5,270 nucleotides of DNA from Methanobacteriota archaeon (GTDB taxonomy: Archaea > Thermoplasmatota > Poseidoniia > Poseidoniales > Thalassarchaeaceae): contig PBPH01000077.1 in assembly GCA_002725475.1 (NCBI GenBank), positions 1 to 5,270 on the forward strand, in the 5' to 3' direction. A program made the position numbers and the translations under genes. The notes under the pieces were generated by a model, which was given only the letters and a program-made list of their open reading frames with translations, had not been told where the DNA came from and searched no databases. How positions within the stretch are numbered: the stretch's first letter is position 1; the number at the start of each line of letters is the position of its first letter. This document shows positions 1 through 5,270 of this stretch, piece by piece.

Positions 1-738
1 CAATTCTTGAGCCTCAGTATAAGAGAGATAAGGAAGGTTTCGAGAGGGTATTGACCAGCGTGGCGCAAGTGCCAATACCCCTGGTACATCTCTCCAAATT
101 GTCACATCTGATGCTGAAAGTACCGATGAAAGGGAAGTTGCGGTTAAATCAGAACCACCCCGAGCTAGTAGAGCAAAACCAAAATCATTTTTCCCATACC
201 AACCAGTAACCACTGGAACCTTGACATTTGGGAGATTAAGTTGTTTTCCAGTCTCCTCAATATCGATTACAGTTACCCCTTTGTCAATTTTAATCTCTAT
301 TCCAATATCTTCTGCCCAAGCTGGTGCGCTATCGATCCCAGCTTCGGTAATTGCTGAAGTAACTACCACGCTGCTCATCCTTTCACCTGAAATTAGTGCC
401 TCAGTTCGGAATTTTTCATTTGGGTTATCACAATGAGCATATAGGGAATCTGACAAACCTTCTACTGCTTGTAAGAAAATAGGATAATGGTGTGAATTAA
501 CTAGTGAAGTTGATATTTCAAGGTGGAACATCTCAATTGAGGCTACAAACGCATCGATTGTTTCCCTTTCATTTCTCTCCAATCTCTCTAATATCCTATC
601 AGTAACACCGTGAAGTGCAGAAACCACTACTACTATTCTTTCACATTCTGATTCCATTATTCGCTGTACTATTGCATCAATATCATGGGTTTCTTTTAGG
701 CATGAACCTCCAAATTTGAAAACTCTGACGTTATTCAT
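1..738 (-). CDS. Aspartate kinase, N-terminal part (runs off the left edge)
   Basis: Phosphorylates L-aspartate to 4-aspartyl phosphate with ATP, the first step towards aspartate semialdehyde, lysine, threonine and methionine. The open frame gives 246 residues with no stop before the window edge. Visible amino-acid-kinase features: KFGGSCL at residues 8-14 (nucleotide/aspartate site, usually KFGGTS), VVVVSALHGVTD at 36-47, SGERMSS at 117-123, VPVVTGW at 174-180, RGGSD at 193-197, IWRDVPGV at 214-221 and LSYTEAQEL at 238-246. The ATG (738-736) overlaps the chorismate synthase stop by 8 nt and has GGGAG (747-743) four nt upstream, which supports co-translation. Several hallmark residues differ from textbook enzymes (KFGGS, ARGGSD, APR instead of DPR). 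The C-terminus, with ACT domains or a fused homoserine dehydrogenase, is not visible, so mono- versus bifunctional form is undecided; KFGGS and the IW-DV-GV block recall bifunctional ThrA/MetL-type kinases. The family call is firm; the exact pathway role is inferred. Confidence 0.9.
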   Translation of the reverse strand, partial: MNNVRVFKFGGSCLKETHDIDAIVQRIMESECERIVVVVSALHGVTDRILERLERNERETIDAFVASIEMFHLEISTSLVNSHHYPIFLQAVEGLSDSLYAHCDNPNEKFRTEALISGERMSSVVVTSAITEAGIDSAPAWAEDIGIEIKIDKGVTVIDIEETGKQLNLPNVKVPVVTGWYGKNDFGFALLARGGSDLTATSLSSVLSASDVTIWRDVPGVLALAPRWSIPSRNLPYLSYTEAQEL

Positions 739-1813
739 TTTGCTCCCACCCCCCCTTCACTGCTAAATCTGACAAAACTAGTCTAGCCACAGACTCAACC
801 ACAGAAACTGCCCTAGGAGCAATAACTGGGTCATGACGGCCAGAAACAAAGAGATTTTCAGATTCACCTGACTCGAGATTCAATGTCATCTGATTCTGTG
901 GGATGCTGCTTGGTGGTTTGAAATGCACTTTGACAAATATATCAGCCCCAGTTGCCATACCCCCTAGAGCCCCATCTGCCTTTTCCCCACTTGGCAATGG
1001 TCCTTTTTCAGTAGAGTGCCACAAATCATTATGCTCACTACCACGCATTTGACTGGCGGAAGTCCCTCGTCCAAATTCAATAGCCCTTGCCGCTGGAATC
1101 GCCATCAAAGCCTTGGCAAGCGCAGGCTCTATTCCTTCAAACCACGGCTCGCCAAAACCTAGTGGTAGGCCAGAAATTCTCAATTCTACTGAACTTCCTA
1201 TCGAATCTAAATTTCTCTTCATCTGTTCAACAAGTTGAATCATTTTTGCGCCTGCATCAGGGTCTCTGCAACGAATCCTATCCCACAAATCACCATTCCC
1301 TACTGGTAAATTCTCAATACCATCAGAAACAATGCTTCCTATCGAATGCACATGTGCCTCGACTTCCCAATCTGATGCAACCTCGATTGGACGGCAAAGA
1401 TTTGATGCTGCAACCAATCCAGCGGTTAATCGGGCGCTATTGGCACCCCCCCCACGCAAATCAGAGTAACCCTTTGACCTAACTAATTCTGGAAGGTCAG
1501 CGTGCCCTGGCCTAGGGTGATTTGGTAAGAATGAATAATCCGATGGGCGACTATCCTTATTTTCAATTATCAATAGAATTGGCCAACCAGTGGTAAAGCC
1601 CTGATTGACCCCCGATAATATGTGGCATTCATCATCCTCTCTTCTCTTTGAAGCGAATTCACCGCCTGGTTTTCTTCGAGATAAATCGTCAGCAAGTGAC
1701 TCCGCATTGACTTCTATTCCTGCCGGAATTCCTTCTACTAAGGCACCTACTACCAACCCATGACTCTCTCCAAAAAGAGTGACTGAAATTTCATCCCCTA
1801 AACGCATGGACAA
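731..1813 (-). CDS. aroC: Chorismate synthase
   Basis: Catalyses the last shikimate-pathway step, EPSP to chorismate plus phosphate, using reduced FMN. The 360-residue length matches the family (about 350-400). Signatures in order: FGESHG at 14-19 with catalytic His18, RRKPGG at 46-51, RPGHAD at 101-106 with the second catalytic His104, RGGGANSAR at 120-128, FGEPWF at 220-225, MRGSEHND at 256-263, GGMATG at 284-289 and GRHDP at 325-329 followed by PRAV. Overall it most resembles the RGGGHFSGR/GRHDPC subgroup of chorismate synthases. Start choice: TTG at 1813 has a GGGGG tract (1825-1821) seven nt upstream and gives an N-terminus the same length as relatives starting MSSSWG; an in-frame ATG at 1807 is the alternative and removes only two residues. 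It begins 15 nt after the shikimate kinase stop, and its stop overlaps the aspartate kinase start. An 8-G run encodes the RGGG motif, so frameshift errors there would be easy to make, but the frame is intact. Confidence 0.96.
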   Translation of the reverse strand: MSMRLGDEISVTLFGESHGLVVGALVEGIPAGIEVNAESLADDLSRRKPGGEFASKRREDDECHILSGVNQGFTTGWPILLIIENKDSRPSDYSFLPNHPRPGHADLPELVRSKGYSDLRGGGANSARLTAGLVAASNLCRPIEVASDWEVEAHVHSIGSIVSDGIENLPVGNGDLWDRIRCRDPDAGAKMIQLVEQMKRNLDSIGSSVELRISGLPLGFGEPWFEGIEPALAKALMAIPAARAIEFGRGTSASQMRGSEHNDLWHSTEKGPLPSGEKADGALGGMATGADIFVKVHFKPPSSIPQNQMTLNLESGESENLFVSGRHDPVIAPRAVSVVESVARLVLSDLAVKGGWEQNE

Positions 1814-1828
1814 AATAAATCCCCCATT

Positions 1829-2683
1829 CTATTCAGTCCAGATATCTGTTACGATTGTTTCGTGTCCGCGTTGCTCTGCTAACTGCTCTATTCTTCTCAA
1901 TACTGAATCATTAAAAGAAGGAACTAGAGATGCAATAGCTGGACCTGATCCACTAATCCCAGCGGCTCTAGCACCCCACACAAGTAAATCATTTGCTAGA
2001 CGCCTTCCACGCCCGTCACCTAGAGCATTTGATGTAGCCCTACCATTCTCAGTGAGGGCCACTGTTAGCGCCCCTTGCTCCATTGCTGAAATTGCTTTTT
2101 CAAACTGTGGGGCTACTTGGGCAAAACGCTGAGCATCGGGTAGTAATTCCCTCTCCCCCCTAAGTACAATCAATACTTTCCAATCACTAGGCTCAGGGAA
2201 TTCTCCTTCCATAAGAATTCCTTCAGCAGCAGGTAAATTTGGATTCACAATCTTCCACCCTGGCTCAATTGCTGCCCATGCATCATCAACACTTCCTGTC
2301 ATGGAAACACCTGATGAAATCTGAGCTTCAGCAGCGATATCAACAATTTGAGCATTGGTTAATTCAACTTCTGATGCTTGACAAAGGGCTTTGATAGCAG
2401 CCACTGATAATGCTGCAGAACTCTTCAAACCTTGACCGCTTGGAACATTACTCCTAGCCTGCCAAAATAATTCCTCTGCTGGTTTCTCAAGACCCGCAGC
2501 AACCCATGCATCGACAACAGCATCCAATACACCGTTTGGGTCATCAGCAATCTTGCTTGGTTCGTTATCCCTCAATCTGACTTTAACACTCAAATCAATT
2601 CCTATTGAAGAACCGTAACCGGCGCCTAAGGCATGGAGAAGGGAGAAACCCCCATGACCTTCACCTTCACCTATTACTGCCAT
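1829..2683 (-). CDS. Shikimate kinase, archaeal GHMP-kinase type
   Basis: Phosphorylates shikimate at the 3-hydroxyl with ATP. This 284-residue protein belongs to the GHMP superfamily (galacto-, homoserine, mevalonate, phosphomevalonate kinases), the archaeal replacement for P-loop AroK, typified by MJ1440 of Methanocaldococcus. Evidence: an N-terminal segment HALGAGYGSSIGIDL at 17-31 like the AxGxGxAxGLDL of archaeal shikimate kinases; the ATP-binding motif PSGQGLKSSAALS at 81-93, where GLKSS is typical of this branch; GSVDDAWAA at 130-138, matching the conserved DDA region; and the C-terminal motif GISGSGPAIASL at 242-253. The ATG directly follows the TGA of the DHQ synthase gene (zero spacing) and has a strong Shine-Dalgarno, GGAGGA (2696-2691), seven nt upstream, inside the preceding gene. 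Homoserine kinase or mevalonate kinase are the alternatives within the superfamily, but the motifs and the aromatic-pathway neighbours favour shikimate kinase. Confidence 0.93.
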   Translation of the reverse strand: MAVIGEGEGHGGFSLLHALGAGYGSSIGIDLSVKVRLRDNEPSKIADDPNGVLDAVVDAWVAAGLEKPAEELFWQARSNVPSGQGLKSSAALSVAAIKALCQASEVELTNAQIVDIAAEAQISSGVSMTGSVDDAWAAIEPGWKIVNPNLPAAEGILMEGEFPEPSDWKVLIVLRGERELLPDAQRFAQVAPQFEKAISAMEQGALTVALTENGRATSNALGDGRGRRLANDLLVWGARAAGISGSGPAIASLVPSFNDSVLRRIEQLAEQRGHETIVTDIWTE

Positions 2684-3727
2684 TCATTTTTCCTCCACAT
2701 CACTGTTGATTGCGTTGCCAATATGCCTTCCCGCTGCCGCTGACAGCCCAAGGATTTCCATTCCCACTTCAATATGCGTAACAGAGAGGGGGTTTTCAAT
2801 GTTTGACACAAGCCTTACAGTCTCTGCTTGTTGTAAAAATACCTGTCCAGCCCCACCAATTCCGTCCTCATAACGCACCAAAAGTAGTGGCCGTGGTTCG
2901 ATTTTTAGGCGCCCGACAGAGATTATTCTAGATCCTCCAGGAGAAACCACTAGGACCTCATCACCAGCAATTAACTCTGAGAGATATTTGGTTGAACCAT
3001 CTGCCATCATGACGTAAGAATGTACAGGCCCAGCATTTACTCTAAATGGCCTAGGGGGGACAAATTGAGAAGCTATTGTTTCTCCATGTATTAGGACTAA
3101 AAGAGAAGCGCTAGAACCGACTAAGAGGCCTTCGCCAACCTCTAACATCTGTACTAGATCGATACATACACGGTCACCTAAACCACCAGTTTCAATTCCA
3201 ATAACCTTCATTGATTGTAATTCAATTTCTTGTTCGATTACTGTTGCACTCGCCTCGTCCGCCCCTGTTGCGTCAGCAAGTCTCTGAGCAGCTAGCTCCT
3301 GAGCAACAGCCCAAATCTCTTCATCATCCGGCAGAAGTAGTGCATCTACGCCCCTTTGAAGAGCGAAGGCTGCGCCCTGTAGTTGATCTGGATTAGAAAT
3401 AGAGGCTGCAATCTTTGTTGATGTTCCATCTGATGCAGAAACTAAATTTTCCAGTGGTATCATCTTCCAATCAGTACAATCAACAATCAACCAATCTGCT
3501 AAACCTATGAATTCCATGGCTGCATCTTGGCCTTCTTCGTCCTCAATTTGTATGAATGCACCAACTGCTCTACCTGAACTATCTACAACCCCGCCACCAT
3601 CAAGCGAATAGGTTCTCAATAATTCATCAGATGTAGCCCATTCAGGAAGTTTTGAGTCGTTTGCTAATACCAAGGCATCAGCCGGTTTAGAAGATGTGCC
3701 GTCTTGGTAATAGAGCCAAAGTTCCAT
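2684..3727 (-). CDS. 3-dehydroquinate synthase type II
   Basis: Second enzyme of the archaeal shikimate entry route: NAD-dependent oxidative deamination and cyclisation of 2-amino-3,7-dideoxy-D-threo-hept-6-ulosonate to 3-dehydroquinate. It is unrelated to bacterial AroB. The 347 residues fit the family (MJ1249 is close to 360). The N-terminal half carries WKMIPLENLVS at 87-97 followed by a TKIAASISN strand, as in relatives. The C-terminal half holds the family's most conserved block: GDRVCIDLVQML at 184-195, EGLLVGSS at 199-206, HGETI at 214-218 and VPPRPFRVNAGPVHSYV at 223-239. LQQAETVRLVS at 298-308 and SVTHIEVGMEILG at 315-327 close the fold. The ATG lies 11 nt after the ADH synthase stop, preceded by only a weak GTGAT-like ribosome site. 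The common SSSRGLF sequence of this block reads SSASLLV here. Function assignment is secure from the block and the adjacent partner enzyme. Confidence 0.95.
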   Translation of the reverse strand: MELWLYYQDGTSSKPADALVLANDSKLPEWATSDELLRTYSLDGGGVVDSSGRAVGAFIQIEDEEGQDAAMEFIGLADWLIVDCTDWKMIPLENLVSASDGTSTKIAASISNPDQLQGAAFALQRGVDALLLPDDEEIWAVAQELAAQRLADATGADEASATVIEQEIELQSMKVIGIETGGLGDRVCIDLVQMLEVGEGLLVGSSASLLVLIHGETIASQFVPPRPFRVNAGPVHSYVMMADGSTKYLSELIAGDEVLVVSPGGSRIISVGRLKIEPRPLLLVRYEDGIGGAGQVFLQQAETVRLVSNIENPLSVTHIEVGMEILGLSAAAGRHIGNAINSDVEEK

Positions 3728-3738
3728 TTAAATCACAT

Positions 3739-4641
3739 CTAGTTACTAAATTCATCCAATCTTTCTCTGAAGGATTCATACAAATCTTCCATTTCATCAG
3801 CATCTTCCGAATCAAACTTGAATCGGCCATCTGCATCCCAGGGGATTCCATGAACTACCTCAATAATTTCAGCAACCCTTGATGCTGGATCACTGTCTGC
3901 AAAAATTTGTCGCCCCATGCATACTCCAGAACCACCTGCTGCCATAGAAGCCCTGACCATTCTAATCACTGATTTGAAATCATCATCTTTAGGACCTCCA
4001 GAAACTAGAACTGGAATCGGCACAGATGTGGTAACTTGTTGAAATGATTCGATTGAGCCGGTCCATGGTACTTTGACTACATCACACCCCAATTCCCAAC
4101 CAATTCGTGCAGCATGAGCAATTGCATTTGTTTCATCTCCATCTAGGATATTCAGATTGGGCCCGCGAGGGTACATCATCCCCAATAGAGGGACTCCCAG
4201 AAGATGGCACTCGTCGGCTATTTTTGCCAAACTTGCCATCATATCTCCTTCGTGTTCATCCCCAATATTTACTTGGACACTCACACCTATAGCACCTCTT
4301 TCAACTGCAGAAATAACAACATTTGAAGTATCTCCGGCAAGTACTTTCCATCCAGAATTCTGACCCCCATGCCTGGTTGAAACTGAGAGATGGAGCACCC
4401 ATCCACCTCGCCAATTTTCTTCTGTATCTTCCAAATGAGAATTTAATGGCCCCCTTTGGGAAACAATTGCATCAACGCCGCGACCTTTTGTTAGATTTCC
4501 CACCAAAGATGAGATATCCCGTAATCCATCTACTGGCCAATCAGAAGCCCCATGGTCAATTGGAACCCACACCCCTCTACCTGTTGGAAGTAGCCTCTTG
4601 AGGCGCATTTCTCTAATTTCCTCAATCTCCATTTCGGCCAT
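3739..4641 (-). CDS. 2-amino-3,7-dideoxy-D-threo-hept-6-ulosonate (ADH) synthase
   Basis: First enzyme of the archaeal route to 3-dehydroquinate: a class I (Schiff-base) aldolase that joins L-aspartate semialdehyde to 6-deoxy-5-ketofructose 1-phosphate. It belongs to the DeoC/LacD-like aldolase family, typified by MJ0400. Matching elements: VPIDHGAS at 26-33 with Asp29 and His30 of the active site, VQVNIGDE at 122-129, MMYPRG at 155-160 with catalytic Tyr157, IAHAARIGWELGCDVVKV at 174-191 with Lys190 as the predicted Schiff-base lysine, PVLVSGGPK at 210-218, and GVCMGRQIF at 239-247 forming the phosphate-binding end. The 300 residues exceed MJ0400 (about 273), mostly through an acidic tail after residue 268. 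The ATG at 4641 follows AGGGTG (4652-4647) with five nt spacing; an internal ATG at codon 4 is possible. A class I fructose-bisphosphate aldolase is the alternative, but the adjacent DHQ synthase II argues strongly for ADH synthase. Confidence 0.93.
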   Translation of the reverse strand: MAEMEIEEIREMRLKRLLPTGRGVWVPIDHGASDWPVDGLRDISSLVGNLTKGRGVDAIVSQRGPLNSHLEDTEENWRGGWVLHLSVSTRHGGQNSGWKVLAGDTSNVVISAVERGAIGVSVQVNIGDEHEGDMMASLAKIADECHLLGVPLLGMMYPRGPNLNILDGDETNAIAHAARIGWELGCDVVKVPWTGSIESFQQVTTSVPIPVLVSGGPKDDDFKSVIRMVRASMAAGGSGVCMGRQIFADSDPASRVAEIIEVVHGIPWDADGRFKFDSEDADEMEDLYESFRERLDEFSN

Positions 4642-4642
4642 A

Positions 4643-4678
4643 TCAACACCCTTGCGCCCCCAAGGGGGGCGCAGCCAT
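4643..4678 (-). other. 11-codon micro-ORF spanning the leader hairpin
   Basis: An ATG at 4678 opens a frame MAAPPLGAQGC that ends at TGA 4645-4643, one nt before the ADH synthase ATG. It covers the whole hairpin. It has no clear ribosome site and contains no aromatic residues, so it does not look like a classical attenuation peptide for aromatic amino acids. It may be chance in a GC-rich stem; it is recorded because its stop nearly abuts the next start, an arrangement compatible with translational coupling. Confidence 0.15.
4653..4673 (-). promoter_or_regulatory. GC-rich hairpin in the leader of the aromatic operon
   Basis: A perfect 9-bp inverted repeat (TGCGCCCCC / GGGGGCGCA read on the plus strand) with a 3-nt loop sits between the exonuclease stop and the ADH synthase start. 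On the transcribed strand the hairpin ends one nt before the AGGGTG ribosome site, so it could tune translation of the first aro gene or stop transcripts arriving from the exonuclease gene. No T-run follows the stem, so a classical terminator is less likely. The structure is seen directly; the role is inference. Confidence 0.45.
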
Positions 4679-4701
4679 GCTAAAATCTGTCCGCATCAGA
4701 G

Positions 4702-4713
4702 TTATTCAAATAT
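4702..4713 (-). promoter_or_regulatory. Possible TATA-like element before the aromatic operon
   Basis: The minus strand reads ATATTTGAATAA across the exonuclease stop codon. It is the most AT-rich stretch just upstream of the leader. If used as an archaeal TATA box, initiation about 25 nt downstream would fall just before the hairpin. No convincing BRE is visible, and AT-rich words are common at this base composition, so this is weak. Confidence 0.15.
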
Positions 4714-5270
4714 CCAAATCAACAATTAGAGGTGCGTGGTCTGAAACAACAAGACCACCTTCTCTCAACACCCTAGCAGATTTGAATAAAATCTTGGCAG
4801 CATCGTTAGCAAGAACGTAGTCAATACGCCAACCACGATTCAAAGCCCTAGCTTGACCGCGATTTGACCACCAAGAGTAAGGGCCTTTTACATCCCCAAC
4901 TTCGTTACGCAGTAAATCGTGCCAACCTGTTGATAAATATCGAGTGAACCATTGTCTCTCGTGAAGTAAAAAACCTGAGGTGTTCTTATTGCCCGTTGGA
5001 TTCCAAATGTCATTCTCTGTGTGTGCAATATTCAAATCGCCACAGATAAGAACTGGTTCATCTAAATCCACAAATTGCATCGACCAATTTAGTAGATCTT
5101 CCAACCACTGATCTTTGTACATTTGACGTCCCGGATTAGCACCCCCATTTGGCAAGTATATATTGATACAATGAAGTTCTCCATGCTTAGTATGGAGTAC
5201 CCTCCCCTCCGAATCGTTAGGATCTAGCTCCGTTGAAATTCCTCTGCCCTGCTCTGAAATTCCAACCCTA
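4706..5270 (-). CDS. xth: Exodeoxyribonuclease III (Xth/APE1-like), C-terminal part
   Basis: DNA repair nuclease of the exonuclease-endonuclease-phosphatase fold; family members cleave abasic sites and trim 3' ends with a divalent metal. The open frame continues to the right window edge and gives 187 residues; comparison with the roughly 260-residue family suggests about 80 N-terminal residues are missing, including the metal-binding Glu. Visible motifs (numbering from the first complete codon): INIYLPNGG at 35-43 with the active-site Tyr38 and Asn41, VLICGDLNIAH at 73-83 with Asp78 and Asn80, NTSGFLLHERQWF at 96-108, YSWWS at 131-135, RGWRIDYVLAN at 145-155 with Asp150, and the terminal VSDHAPL at 175-181 with the catalytic Asp177-His178 pair. 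A TTG within the YLPNG stretch is not a real start because homology continues upstream of it. It precedes the aromatic operon by 64 nt on the same strand, with no evident functional tie. Confidence 0.95.
   Translation of the reverse strand, partial: RVGISEQGRGISTELDPNDSEGRVLHTKHGELHCINIYLPNGGANPGRQMYKDQWLEDLLNWSMQFVDLDEPVLICGDLNIAHTENDIWNPTGNKNTSGFLLHERQWFTRYLSTGWHDLLRNEVGDVKGPYSWWSNRGQARALNRGWRIDYVLANDAAKILFKSARVLREGGLVVSDHAPLIVDLDI

Noticed and set aside
221..436. Plus-strand open frame of 71 codons with a hydrophobic, Ser/Ile-rich start resembling a signal peptide
   Set aside because: Antisense to the aspartate kinase frame, which has clear family motifs; the hydrophobicity is a by-product of the opposite strand.
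749..755. Seven-C run (poly-G on the coding strand) near the chorismate synthase C-terminus, considered as a phase-variable tract
   Set aside because: It is short and lies in the poorly conserved C-terminal end of a housekeeping biosynthetic gene; nothing suggests phase variation.
1087..1482. Plus-strand open frame of 131 codons
   Set aside because: It lies wholly antisense to chorismate synthase, whose motifs are unmistakable, and its translation shows no recognisable domain.
1779..2132. Plus-strand open frame of 117 codons
   Set aside because: Antisense across the shikimate kinase/chorismate synthase junction; the residue pattern is that of a reverse-complement shadow, with no domain.
4157..4601. 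Overlapping plus-strand open frames of 61-92 codons
   Set aside because: All are antisense to the ADH synthase gene and carry no recognisable motif.
4653..4673. Intrinsic terminator for the exonuclease gene
   Set aside because: The stem is strong, but no T-rich tract follows on the transcribed strand and the ADH synthase ribosome site is adjacent, so I kept it only as a leader hairpin of unknown role.
1..5270. A novel defence, mobile or CRISPR-type system
   Set aside because: No direct-repeat array, transposase, integrase, toxin-antitoxin pair, nuclease-helicase pair or unexplained gene is present; every gene falls into a known housekeeping family.

Overview
The window reads as an archaeal chromosome segment. 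All six recognisable genes lie on the minus strand, packed almost end to end, so transcription runs from right to left. The lineage argument rests on three enzymes that mark the archaeal version of the shikimate pathway: an aldolase-type ADH synthase, a type II 3-dehydroquinate synthase, and a GHMP-family shikimate kinase instead of the bacterial P-loop AroK. The modest GC content, the tight gene packing and the presence of an exonuclease III fit a mesophilic planktonic euryarchaeon such as Marine Group II (Poseidoniales, Thermoplasmatota). That finer placement is an inference and cannot be proven from this window.

Layout in transcription order: (1) the C-terminal 187 residues of an exonuclease III (Xth/APE1-like DNA repair nuclease), whose N-terminus lies beyond the right edge; (2) a 64-nt intergenic leader holding a perfect 9-bp GC-rich hairpin and an 11-codon micro-ORF; (3) 2-amino-3,7-dideoxy-D-threo-hept-6-ulosonate (ADH) synthase; (4) 3-dehydroquinate synthase II; (5) archaeal shikimate kinase; (6) chorismate synthase; (7) the N-terminal 246 residues of an aspartate kinase that runs off the left edge. 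Junctions from (3) onward are 11 nt, 0 nt, 15 nt and an 8-nt overlap, so (3) to (7) very probably form one operon.

The genes make biochemical sense together. Aspartate kinase starts the route to L-aspartate semialdehyde. ADH synthase condenses that compound with 6-deoxy-5-ketofructose 1-phosphate, and DHQ synthase II converts the product to 3-dehydroquinate. Shikimate kinase and chorismate synthase act later, towards chorismate. The three middle enzymes (3-dehydroquinate dehydratase, shikimate dehydrogenase, EPSP synthase) are not in the window. I see no mobile element, CRISPR array, tRNA, rRNA or defence-like system. The points most worth a second look are the aspartate kinase tail of the operon with its unusual motif residues, and the hairpin/micro-ORF leader. 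No gene-free stretch exceeds 64 nt.
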